Below are positions 8,276-16,329 of a DNA stretch of 64,000 nt, one piece after another. Every line of letters begins with the position of its first letter. The first letter of the stretch is position 1. The translations under genes were made by a program, and so were the position numbers. Below the pieces are notes generated by a model. That model saw only the letters and a list, made by a program, of their open reading frames with translations. It was not told the origin of the DNA and did no database searches. This DNA comes from Streptomyces roseirectus. Lineage in GTDB: Bacteria > Actinomycetota > Actinomycetes > Streptomycetales > Streptomycetaceae. The stretch spans positions 8,296,001 to 8,360,000 of the forward strand of contig NZ_CP060828.1 in the NCBI RefSeq assembly GCF_014489635.1. Direction: 5' to 3'.

Positions 8276-8825
8276 CCCGCGCGGGCCACTCCCGGGCGAG
8301 GAGCGCGTACACGTACTCGCTGCCCCACTCGTCGCCGTCGAGGTCGTTCTCCACGAGGTGCGCCTCGCGGCGCATGCCCAGCCGCTCGCACACGCGGACC
8401 GACCCGGTGTTGCGGGTGTCGAGGCGGGCGAAGAGACGGTGGACGCGCAGGGCGCCGAAGGCGAGAGAGGCCGCCGCGCGCGCCGCCTCCGTCGCGTACC
8501 CCCGCCCGCCGAACGCCGGATGGAAGACCCACCCGATCTCGGCCTGCGCCGCCCGCGCGCTCGCCAGCTTCAGCACGATCTCCCCGACCACTCCCGGCTC
8601 GTCCCGCCGGCACACCGCGAGCACCAGATCGTCCCCGTCCCGCGTCCACCCCGTCCCGTCCGCCCGCCGCGCCAGCGACTCCTCGCACCTCTCCCGGGTG
8701 AGCGGCGGCCGGTAGAGGTACCTCGCCACCTCCGGCAGCCGCTGGTACGCGTACAGGTCGTCCAGGTCCGCCGGTCCGAAGAGGCGCAGCCGCAGCCGGT
8801 CGGTGTCGAGGGGAAGCGTGGTCAC
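8268..8825 (-). CDS. GNAT-family N-acetyltransferase
   Basis: A 185-residue acetyltransferase of the RimJ/RimL-like group. It opens LPLDTDRLRLRLF, has AEIGWVFHPAFGGRGYATEA (acetyl-CoA binding loop GGRGYA) in the middle, and NTGSVRVCERLGMRREA near the end. It would transfer acetyl from acetyl-CoA to an amino group of an unknown substrate. The GTG start at 8823-8825 overlaps the stop of the upstream PucR remnant (GTGA). The stop lies at the very edge of the cobalamin riboswitch, so read-through from this gene could reach the importer leader. Confidence 0.85.
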   Translation of the reverse strand: MTTLPLDTDRLRLRLFGPADLDDLYAYQRLPEVARYLYRPPLTRERCEESLARRADGTGWTRDGDDLVLAVCRRDEPGVVGEIVLKLASARAAQAEIGWVFHPAFGGRGYATEAARAAASLAFGALRVHRLFARLDTRNTGSVRVCERLGMRREAHLVENDLDGDEWGSEYVYALLAREWPARAV

Positions 8826-9202
8826 GGCGCCAACGTATCCCTGGCCCCCGGCCGGACGCCCGGGGTTTTCCCGTCCCCGCCCAGCCACGTCGTCAGCGCC
8901 CACCACCGGCGCGGCGTCTGCGCGTGGCCGCCCGCCCCGCTGCCCGGGGAGCCGCCGGTGATCCGCTGGAGGCGGGCGAGGCGGTAGCGGACCGTGTCGG
9001 GGCGGGTGAAGAGGGCGGCGGCGGTCTGGTCGAGACGGAGGCCGTGGTCGAGGAACGTCAGGGCGGTGAGTTCGTGCAGGCCGGAGCGGGACCGGCGGCG
9101 CGGGAGGCCGACGGCGCGCACGCACAGGCGGTGGAGCGGGGGCAGGTCCGCGAGGGGTGCGGGGAACTGCGCGACCAGCCACACCCGACCCGCACCCGGC
9201 AA
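8822..9202 (-). pseudogene. remnant of a PucR-type regulator (C-terminal HTH only)
   Basis: The reading frame keeps the characteristic PucR C-terminal helix-turn-helix (LTALTFLDHGLRLDQTAAAL, then TVRYRLARLQRITGG), but it is only about 126 residues long, has no sensor domain, and opens with a TTG lacking a convincing ribosome site. Full PucR/CdaR proteins are 400-550 residues. It overlaps the GNAT start by 4 bases. I read it as a truncated regulator. A functional small DNA-binding protein is possible but less likely. Confidence 0.5.
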
Positions 9203-9223
9203 CGCGTCAGTTCCACCCTCCCC

Positions 9224-9682
9224 CTACCCCTCCCGAGGCCACGGTCTCCCCCCAATTGCCTCGATCCCATTGTTGAACCGCCGCAAATACCCCGCGAACG
9301 CCGCGATGTCCTCCTCGGACCAGTCCCCCATCACCCGCTCCAGCACCTCGACGATCCCGGCCCGCTCCTGCTCGAGCAGCCGCGAACCCTCCTCGGTGAG
9401 CCGGAACTTGCGGGCCATCCCGCCGTCGGGATCGGGGATCCGCTCCAGCAGCCCCGCACGGGTCGCGGCGGCGGTCTGCCGGTTCAACGTGGACGCGTCG
9501 AGCGCGAACGCCTCGCTCAACTCCCCGATGGACATGGGCCCTTGCATGAGGATCCGGCTCAGCATGATGTACGCGCTGCGGTCCATGAGCCCATCGGCCC
9601 GCCGCCCACCCCGCTTGCTCATGAACGAGTGGCGGCTGAGCAGCATCTGCTCGTACTCGACCTGGTGACTGGGCGTGTCCAT
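9224..9682 (-). CDS. MarR-family transcriptional regulator
   Basis: A 152-residue winged-helix protein. The recognition region IGELSEAFALDASTLNRQ is near residues 52-69 and the wing RIPDPDGGMARKFRLTEEG follows. It is divergently transcribed from an MFS drug exporter 120 bases away, the usual layout for a MarR repressor that controls its own gene and the pump and is released by a pump substrate. ATG at 9680-9682. A perfect TACAT-N5-ATGTA palindrome lies between the two genes. Confidence 0.9.
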   Translation of the reverse strand: MDTPSHQVEYEQMLLSRHSFMSKRGGRRADGLMDRSAYIMLSRILMQGPMSIGELSEAFALDASTLNRQTAAATRAGLLERIPDPDGGMARKFRLTEEGSRLLEQERAGIVEVLERVMGDWSEEDIAAFAGYLRRFNNGIEAIGGRPWPREG

Positions 9683-9725
9683 GGATCAATCCTGGCACAG
9701 CCGCGACCACGGATCACATGCTTGA

Positions 9726-9740
9726 TACATACGACATGTA
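9726..9740. promoter_or_regulatory. candidate MarR operator in the MarR/MFS divergent promoter
   Basis: TACAT ACGAC ATGTA is a perfect inverted repeat (5-bp arms, 5-bp spacer) in an AT-rich island rare for this genome. It overlaps a possible -35 element TTGATA at 9722-9727. Placement between the divergent MarR and MFS genes supports an operator role by inference. Confidence 0.5.
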
Positions 9741-9802
9741 CGATGCACATCCTTCACCTGCACCCTCCCTGTTCACCCCCCTGAGAGAAAGCGGAGTCCG
9801 CC

Positions 9803-11254
9803 ATGGACGCCCCCCAGCCCACGTCCCGCCCGGGCGCCGTGGTCGCCACCCTCGCCTTCGCCGGCACGACAGCGGCGATCATGCAGACACTGGTCACCCC
9901 GCTGATCGCGGAGCTGCCGAAGATCCTGGACACGACGGCGTCGAACGCGGCATGGGTGATCACGGTCACCCTGCTGGTCTCGGCGGTGTGCGTACCGGTC
10001 GTCGGCAGGCTCGGCGACCTGGTCGGGAAACGACCGATGCTGCTGGCCTGCTCGGTCCCGCTGGTCATCGGCTCGGTGGTGTGCGCGCTGGCCTCGGACG
10101 TCGTGACGATGATCATCGGCCGGGGCCTCCAGGGCATGGGCATGGGCATGGTCCCGCTCGGCATCGCCCTGCTGCGGGACGTCGTCCCCACGGAGAAGCT
10201 GAGCGGATCGATAGCCCTGGTCAGCGCGTCGATGGGGATCGGCGGCGCCATCGGCCTGCCGATCGCCGCGGCGGTCGCCGAGTACGCGAGCTGGCGCGTC
10301 CTGTTCTGGGGCTCGGCGACGCTCGCCGCCGCCGTCGCCGTCCTGATCTGGTTCCTGATCCCGAGCGTCCCGGCCGGCGCGAAGGGGCAGCGGTTCGACG
10401 CGCCCGGCGCGGTCGGCCTCGGCGTCGGCCTCGTCGCGCTGCTGCTCGCCGTCTCCAAGGGCGGTGACTGGGGCTGGGGTTCGGGCGCGGTCCTCGGCCT
10501 GTTCGCCGCCGCCGTCGTCGCGCTCGGCGCGTGGGGCTTCTGGGAGACGCGGACGACGGACCCGCTGGTCGACCTGCGCACGACCGCCCGCCCGCGCGTC
10601 CTGCTCACCAACGCCGCGTCGGTGTTCATCGGCTTCGGCATGTACGCGAGCATGCTGGTCCTGCCGCAGCTCCTGCAGTTCCCGAAGGAGACCGGCTACG
10701 GCCTCGGTCAGTCGATGCTGGCGGCCGGTCTGTGGATGGCGCCCGGCGGCGTCATGATGATGCTGGTCTCGCCGCTCGGTGGGAAGCTCACCAACGCGCG
10801 CGGCCCCAAGTTCACGCTGGTCTGCGGCGCGCTGGTCCTCGCGGCCGGGTACGGCGTCTCGCTCGCCCTGATGGGCTCGGCGGCGGGCCTGATGGCCGTC
10901 ACGATCATCACCAGCAGCGGCGTCGGCCTCGCCTACGGCGCGATGCCCGCCCTCATCATGAGCAGCGTCCCGGCGTCCGAGACGGCCGCCGCGAACGGCT
11001 TCAACACCCTGATGCGCGCGCTCGGCACCTCGGTCGGCTCGGCCGTCATCGGCGTCATCCTCTCCCAGATGACGACGACGATGGGCGGCCACACCTTCGC
11101 CTCCGAGGACGGCTTCCGCACGGCCCTCCTGGTCGGCGGCGCCCTCGCGCTCGTCTCGGCCGGTATCGCGGCCGTCATCCCGGCGGCCAAGCCGGTGGAC
11201 GGCGAGGCGGACAAGAGCGACCCGGCGGCGGAACCGGAGCAGGCCCGCGTCTGA
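9803..11254 (+). CDS. MFS multidrug exporter, 14-TM DHA2 (EmrB/QacA) type
   Basis: A 483-residue hydrophobic transporter. Motif A-like GRLGDLVGKRPMLL follows the second membrane segment, and GRGLQGMGMGMVPLG matches the family motif of the fourth and fifth helices. Length and helix count fit proton-driven drug export in the cytoplasmic membrane. The start is ATG 9803 with AAGCGGAG upstream. It is divergent from the MarR gene and probably repressed by it. The substrate is unknown. Confidence 0.9.
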   Translation: MDAPQPTSRPGAVVATLAFAGTTAAIMQTLVTPLIAELPKILDTTASNAAWVITVTLLVSAVCVPVVGRLGDLVGKRPMLLACSVPLVIGSVVCALASDVVTMIIGRGLQGMGMGMVPLGIALLRDVVPTEKLSGSIALVSASMGIGGAIGLPIAAAVAEYASWRVLFWGSATLAAAVAVLIWFLIPSVPAGAKGQRFDAPGAVGLGVGLVALLLAVSKGGDWGWGSGAVLGLFAAAVVALGAWGFWETRTTDPLVDLRTTARPRVLLTNAASVFIGFGMYASMLVLPQLLQFPKETGYGLGQSMLAAGLWMAPGGVMMMLVSPLGGKLTNARGPKFTLVCGALVLAAGYGVSLALMGSAAGLMAVTIITSSGVGLAYGAMPALIMSSVPASETAAANGFNTLMRALGTSVGSAVIGVILSQMTTTMGGHTFASEDGFRTALLVGGALALVSAGIAAVIPAAKPVDGEADKSDPAAEPEQARV

Positions 11255-11278
11255 CCCACTTCTGCGGCGGGGCGCCGC

Positions 11279-11917
11279 TCACGACAGGTCGAGCAAGCCC
11301 CGCCGCACCGCCTCCGACACCGCCGAGGCCCGGTTGTCGACGCCCAACTTCCGGTAGATCCGCACCAGATGCGTCTTCACCGTCGCCTCGCTCAGATACA
11401 GCGCCTGCGCGATCGCCCGGTTCCCCCGCCCCTCGGCCATCAGCCGGACGACGCCCACCTCACGCTCCGTCAACTCCCGTGCGGGATCCGGCGCTTGCCC
11501 CATCAGCGCGCCCACCAGCTCCGGCGCCAGCCCCAGCGCCCCGGCCGCCGCGCCGCGCACCGCCCGGAACAGCTCGTCGGGCGGCCCCGCCTTCAGCACG
11601 TACCCCCGCGCCCCCGCCTCCAGCGCCCGCACGACGTCCGCGCGCCCCGAGTAGCTGGTCAGCATCACGACGGCCACCCCGGCGGCCGCCTCCCGCAGCC
11701 GCCGCACCGCCTCCACCCCGTCGATCCCGGCCGCCCCCGCGAACCGCAGGTCCATCAGCACGACGTCGGGCAGCAACTCCGCCGCCAGCCGCACCGCCTC
11801 CTCCCCGCTCGCCGCCTCCCCGGCCACGACGAGATCCGCCTCCCCCTCCAACAGGGCCCGCAGGCCCGCGCGGACGACCGTGTGGTCGTCCGCGAGCAGC
11901 AGACGCAGCGCGCTCAC
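11279..11917 (-). CDS. NarL/FixJ-type response regulator
   Basis: A 212-residue response regulator. The receiver domain has the acidic pair in LLLADDHTVV, the phospho-acceptor Asp in VVLMDLRF (about residue 55), and the Lys in YVLKAGPP. A LuxR-type helix-turn-helix (LTEREVGVVRLMAEGRGNRA, ATVKTHLVRIYRKLGV) is C-terminal. The GTG start overlaps the kinase stop by 4 bases (GTGA). It is paired with the upstream histidine kinase. Targets are unknown. Confidence 0.92.
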   Translation of the reverse strand: MSALRLLLADDHTVVRAGLRALLEGEADLVVAGEAASGEEAVRLAAELLPDVVLMDLRFAGAAGIDGVEAVRRLREAAAGVAVVMLTSYSGRADVVRALEAGARGYVLKAGPPDELFRAVRGAAAGALGLAPELVGALMGQAPDPARELTEREVGVVRLMAEGRGNRAIAQALYLSEATVKTHLVRIYRKLGVDNRASAVSEAVRRGLLDLS

Positions 11918-13107
11918 CGGACGGCGGCCTTCCCCGCCGGTACCGACGCGCACACCCGGGTCCCGTACCCCGGCGCGCTGCGCACGTCCAGAGCACCCCC
12001 GCACTCCCGCAGCCGGGCGCGCGCGGCCGGGATCCCGAAACCCCGGGCCGGGGCGGGGCGGTCGGGGAGAGAGCCGAACCCCCGCCCGTCGTCCCGGATC
12101 TCCAACTCCGTACCGTCCGGGCGCTGGTGGAGGGTGACGTGGACGTTGACGGCGCGGGCGTGCTCCCGGATGTTCGCCAGCGCGCCCTGGGCGATGCGGA
12201 AGAGGGTGGTGGCCGCCTCGTGGTCCAGTGCCGGGCCCGAGGGTCCCGTCGTGCCGAAGCGGACGCGGGCCGCCGCGCCCTCCGTCTCCGCGCGCTCGCA
12301 CAACAGGCGCAGCGCGCCCGCGAGTCCCGCCTCTGCGACCGTCGACGGGGTGAGGTCGCTGATGATGCGGCGGGTCTCCGCGAGGTTCGCGTGCAGGCCG
12401 TCCGCCGCCGCCCGCACCCGCGTCCGCGCGACGTCCGGACGCGTCTCCCAGTCGCGTTCCGCGGCCTGCAACAGCATGACGCCGCCCGCGAGTTCCTGGG
12501 CCAGGGTGTCGTGCAGGTCCCGTGCGATGCGGGCCCGCTCCGTGAGCACCCCGGCCGCCCGCTGCTGGCGGGCCAGTTCCTCCCGCGTGCCGCGCAACTC
12601 CTCGACCAGCAGGCGCCGTTGGACCGCGTCCCGCTGCTGGGCCCGGTACAGGGCGACCGTGCCCCACACCGCCGCCACCGGGACGAGCAGTTCCGGGGTG
12701 AAGTCGCCGCTGCCGCGCACGAGTTGGCCGACCAGACAGAGCGTGATCACGCCCACCGCGGCGCCGGCCCACCGCCGGTCCAGCGCCCGCAGCGCCGCGC
12801 ACGCCAGCGGCACCGCCGCCCACACGTACGCGTCCGTCAACGCGACCGGGGCCCGCAGCACGAGCGCCGTCCACAGCGTGACCAACGCCACCACCCACAC
12901 CCGGCGCGCGACCGGCCCCCACCGCCCGCCGCCGGCCAGCCCGCCCGCGTACACCAGCGCGAGCACCGTGCTCAGCGCCACGATGTCCCGGCACAGCGGG
13001 CCACCCAGCGTCGCCGCCCGCACCACCCCCGCGACGACCACCAGCACGAACGCGCCGTGCGCGAGGTGGTCCAGCGCCCATCTGCGGGCCGGAGAAGGGT
13101 CGGACAC
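11914..13107 (-). CDS. NarL-system sensor histidine kinase (HisKA_3 type)
   Basis: A 397-residue membrane kinase. About five to six hydrophobic segments fill residues 15-165, followed by the dimerisation/phospho-acceptor segment ERARIARDLHDTLAQELAGG and a C-terminal ATPase region with IRDDGRGFG. There is no large extracellular domain, so the signal is probably sensed in or at the membrane. GTG 13105-13107 has GGGGGA upstream. It forms an operon with the response regulator. Confidence 0.9.
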   Translation of the reverse strand: MSDPSPARRWALDHLAHGAFVLVVVAGVVRAATLGGPLCRDIVALSTVLALVYAGGLAGGGRWGPVARRVWVVALVTLWTALVLRAPVALTDAYVWAAVPLACAALRALDRRWAGAAVGVITLCLVGQLVRGSGDFTPELLVPVAAVWGTVALYRAQQRDAVQRRLLVEELRGTREELARQQRAAGVLTERARIARDLHDTLAQELAGGVMLLQAAERDWETRPDVARTRVRAAADGLHANLAETRRIISDLTPSTVAEAGLAGALRLLCERAETEGAAARVRFGTTGPSGPALDHEAATTLFRIAQGALANIREHARAVNVHVTLHQRPDGTELEIRDDGRGFGSLPDRPAPARGFGIPAARARLRECGGALDVRSAPGYGTRVCASVPAGKAAVR

Positions 13108-13254
13108 GGTGGATCCCCCTGGACGATCATCCGTTGGAACAGGGGTGCCGATTTTAGCGGCCGGCTGTAGGGGGACTGTGAGGAACGGCGGTGAGGGGAG
13201 GGGGTGCGGGGGCTCAGGGGTGGGGTGCGGGGCGACTTGGTGGGTGGGAAGCCG

Positions 13255-14364
13255 TCAGGCGCCCGGGTGCAGCCCCAGCCGGCCCGGGGTCGGGTCGCCG
13301 TGGACCTCGCCGAAGTACAGGGCGAACGTCTGCTTGAGGCGTTCGACCTCCGCGCGGTCCGCCATGAACGCGGGGAAGCCGTCGAGGTGGGCGTTGGGGT
13401 AGGTCCACACGGGGCGCAGGCCCGTCGGCGGGGTGATGTCCGTGCGGACCGACCAGCCGTTGAAGGAGGACTGCTGGCGGGCGGCCGACAGGCACCAGTT
13501 CAGGTACAGCTTCGCGGCGGCCGGGCGGGCGGCGCGGCGCAGGATCGCGGCGCGCTGGCCCCACGCCATGAAGGGCGCGGAGTCGGGCAGCACCCAGCGG
13601 ACCGGGCCCGTGCCGAGCGGGGCGCCGGCGCCGCCGACGCCGATCGCCTTCGCGCCGGAGCGGACCGAGTCGCCGGGGAAGTTGCTGCCGCGCGCGAAGA
13701 CGACGTCCTGGGCGGCGAAGCGGGCCGCCCAGTCCCAGCCGTACTTGCGGACGTACAGGGAGTACAGGTACAGGACGGCGTCGTCGTCGTGCGGGTACGA
13801 CGACGCGATCCGGCCCTTCCACGCCGGGTCCAGGAGGTCGAGCGGGGTGCGGGGCGGGGTCGGGCCGGCCGCGTCCGCGCCGTACATGAAGCCGAACGCG
13901 ATCACGCCGATCGCCGTCCACGCGCCCTGCGGGTCCTTGAACGCGTCGTACACCTTCGAGAAGCCCGCCGGGCGGTACGCCAGCAACTGGCCCCGCGCCT
14001 TCCAGCGCGTGAAGTCCTGGAGCGTCTGGAGCTGGACGACGTCCGGGACGAGCGTGCCGGTCGTCAACTGGTTGTCCACACGGACGTCGTGGTACTTGCT
14101 GTAGTCCACCACGATCGTCAGGTCGATCTCCGGGAACGCCTGCCTGAACGCGGCCTTCGTCGCGTCCTGCTGGGTCGGGGTGTCGCCGCCCGCGTAGATC
14201 ACGAGCTTGCCGCCCTCCGCGAGCGCGGCCCGGTACAGCTCGTCCAGGCTCCGCGTCTCCTCGGTGGCGGGCGCCGCCGTCGCCGTCCTGCTCATCACGC
14301 CGGCCGCGAGCGCGGCGCCGGCGCCCGTCGCGAGGATCCGCCGTCGGGTGGGGGAACTGGGCAT
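13255..14364 (-). CDS. Tat-exported extracellular solute-binding protein (AfuA/iron-type ABC receptor)
   Basis: A 369-residue protein with a twin-arginine-like signal (SSPTRRRILATGAGAAL) ending in an Ala-rich cleavage region. The mature part begins with LVIYAGGDTPTQQDATKAAF and resembles the type-1/2 solute-binding fold of AfuA/FbpA-like proteins. No permease or ATPase gene is adjacent, so its transporter partner must lie elsewhere, or it acts as an orphan receptor. ATG 14362-14364 has AGAGAGG upstream. The ligand (ferric ion, polyamine or other) cannot be decided. Confidence 0.75.
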   Translation of the reverse strand: MPSSPTRRRILATGAGAALAAGVMSRTATAAPATEETRSLDELYRAALAEGGKLVIYAGGDTPTQQDATKAAFRQAFPEIDLTIVVDYSKYHDVRVDNQLTTGTLVPDVVQLQTLQDFTRWKARGQLLAYRPAGFSKVYDAFKDPQGAWTAIGVIAFGFMYGADAAGPTPPRTPLDLLDPAWKGRIASSYPHDDDAVLYLYSLYVRKYGWDWAARFAAQDVVFARGSNFPGDSVRSGAKAIGVGGAGAPLGTGPVRWVLPDSAPFMAWGQRAAILRRAARPAAAKLYLNWCLSAARQQSSFNGWSVRTDITPPTGLRPVWTYPNAHLDGFPAFMADRAEVERLKQTFALYFGEVHGDPTPGRLGLHPGA

Positions 14365-14522
14365 GTTGAAGGGCCTCTCTGCGAGTCAGGGGGACCGGGC
14401 GCCACGGTCGTTTCACAACTGACGTGAGTCTGACGGGGAGAGGCGGTGCCGCGCGTCGGGAGAACGGACGGGACACGCGGCGGACGGTGGAATCCTGGTT
14501 CAACCGTTCGGATGAACCGGCG

Positions 14523-16013
14523 TCAGCTCCTCGCCAACCTCCGCATGGTCAACGCGAGTTGCAGCCTGAACCGGCCCGGCGGGGTCCTCACCGACCACCC
14601 CAACACCCCCTCCGCGTGCGCGAGTCGGTCCTGCATCGTCGAGTGATGCACCGTCAACTCCGTCGCCGCCGCCCTCAGGCTCGGCGTGAGCGCGACCGCG
14701 TGCAACGTCGCCAACATCCACGGCGCCTCACCCGCCGCGCGCTCCAACGCCCGCACATCCTCCGGCAGTTCCCCGCCCGGCGACACCAACTCCGCGAGCA
14801 TCCCGATACCACCCAGCTCATCCGTCCCCACCACCCGCGGCCCAGGATCCCGAGCGGTCCCCTCCGCCGTGAACCTCAACGCGGTCCGGGCTGCCGCCCA
14901 GGAGTCGGGAAGCGCGAGGACGGGGACGGCGGGGCCGAGACCGGTACGGGGGGTGGGCGTGCTCGCGTGGTCCTGGGCGGCGGTATCCGAGCGGCTGCGG
15001 GCGCCGGCGTGCGGATGTCCCGGCGCACCGGGGGCACCGGGGGTCCTGGGGCCGCCGGAGGGCCCGGAGTTGCCGGGTGTTCCGGGGCTGCCGGAGCTTC
15101 TGGAGTTGCCGGGGGTTCTGGGGTTGGCGGAGGCTCTGGGGCTGCCGGGTGTCCCGGGGCCGCCGAGGGATCCGGAGCCGCCAAGGGCTCTGGGGCTGGC
15201 GGAGGTTCTGGAGTTGCTGGAGGTTCCGGGGCCGCCGGAGGATCCGGGGCCGCCGGAGGTTCTGGAGCTAGCGGGGGTTCTGGAGTTGCCGGGGGATCCG
15301 GGGCTGCCGAGGATACCGGGGCTGTCGAAGGGCCCGGGGCTGTCGAGGATTCCGGGGCTGTCGAAGGGTCCGGAACCGCCGAGGATTCCAGGGCTGCCGA
15401 AGGATCCGGAGCCGCCGGAGGTTCCCGGGCCCTTGCCGGGCCTGGGCACGCCACTGCCGCCGGTGCCGGCGCCGGTCTCCGGGATCAGATACGGCGGGCC
15501 CTCCGCCGGTACCGCCACCCTGACTCTCGCGTCCGGGGCGAGCCCCAGCCGCCGGGCGGCATGCAGGCGGGCCTGCTCGGGGGCGCTCGCGTCGAGAAGG
15601 GTCTCGATGAGTGCCGGGTCGTCGTAGGGGGCCCGCCCACGCGTACGGTCCAGTACCCGGCGTACGACACCGGCGGCGCGCTCCAGAATCACCGCGTCGA
15701 CGACGGTGGCGGGTCCGTCCGCCCGTTCCAGCCACAACGCCGGAGGCCCGCCCGCCGCCAACGGAGCCCACGGCCACGCCGGATCCGCCTCCCCCTCCAC
15801 ATCCCGCCGCACCCCGTCCGCCTCCACCCGCACGCGCACCCGCTGCTCCTCGTCCACCAGCCGCACCGGCACCCCCGCGAGCACAGCGGCCCCCCTCACC
15901 AACGCCTCCACCCCCGCCCGAGCCTCCGCCAGCCGGTCGAAATAGGCGATCACCCCCACCGCCGCCCCCGCATCCGGATCCACCGCACTCAACCGCCCGG
16001 CCAGCTCTCTCAT
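14523..16013 (-). CDS. PucR-like transcriptional regulator with an internal hexapeptide-repeat region
   Basis: A 496-residue protein. Residues 1 to about 195 resemble the effector/sensor part of streptomycete PucR-type regulators. The last about 120 residues carry a PucR-like helical C-terminus (ATELTVHHSTMQDRLAHAEG, then GWSVRTPPGRFRLQLALTMR). Between them lies about 140 residues of Gly/Pro/Ser-rich 6-residue repeats such as TPGNSG, SSGGPG and TPGSPR, encoded by an 18-bp tandem repeat. ATG 16011-16013 was chosen because the family-like region begins there; an in-frame GTG lies a few codons upstream. The insertion keeps the frame, so the protein may be functional with an elongated flexible linker. 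Target genes are unknown. Confidence 0.75.
   Translation of the reverse strand: MRELAGRLSAVDPDAGAAVGVIAYFDRLAEARAGVEALVRGAAVLAGVPVRLVDEEQRVRVRVEADGVRRDVEGEADPAWPWAPLAAGGPPALWLERADGPATVVDAVILERAAGVVRRVLDRTRGRAPYDDPALIETLLDASAPEQARLHAARRLGLAPDARVRVAVPAEGPPYLIPETGAGTGGSGVPRPGKGPGTSGGSGSFGSPGILGGSGPFDSPGILDSPGPFDSPGILGSPGSPGNSRTPASSRTSGGPGSSGGPGTSSNSRTSASPRALGGSGSLGGPGTPGSPRASANPRTPGNSRSSGSPGTPGNSGPSGGPRTPGAPGAPGHPHAGARSRSDTAAQDHASTPTPRTGLGPAVPVLALPDSWAAARTALRFTAEGTARDPGPRVVGTDELGGIGMLAELVSPGGELPEDVRALERAAGEAPWMLATLHAVALTPSLRAAATELTVHHSTMQDRLAHAEGVLGWSVRTPPGRFRLQLALTMRRLARS
15019..15432. repeat. 18-bp tandem repeat inside the PucR-like gene
   Basis: About 22-23 imperfect copies of an 18-bp unit (plus strand, for example GCCGGAGGTTCTGGAGTT) run through the middle of the regulator gene. 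The unit is a multiple of 3 and encodes hexapeptides of the form xxGxPG/xxxSPR on the minus strand. Both strands stay open across it, which produces long spurious readings on the plus strand. Copy boundaries are approximate. Confidence 0.8.
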
Positions 16014-16329
16014 AAGCCCATCATGCGCCACCCCCGAACCCCCGGAACAAGCCTTTCCCCGAGCCGCACTCCCGCGCCAGCAAAAGCACGCGGTGCCGCC
16101 CCGGACCGGGAAAGAAAGACCGCCCGGCGGCCCGAGTCTCAGGCACGACGACCTCCGCAGACCCCATACGCACCGACGACAGAGCGACCACCACAAGCCC
16201 GACCGGCACTCATGGCATCCACCGAGCGGGCACAGCCACCCGAGCCACATCGGCACGAACGGACCCACGAGCGGCCGACACCCCCGAAGCCGCGCAGCGA
16301 GACCCGCACCGCAACGAGTCCCCGCCGCC

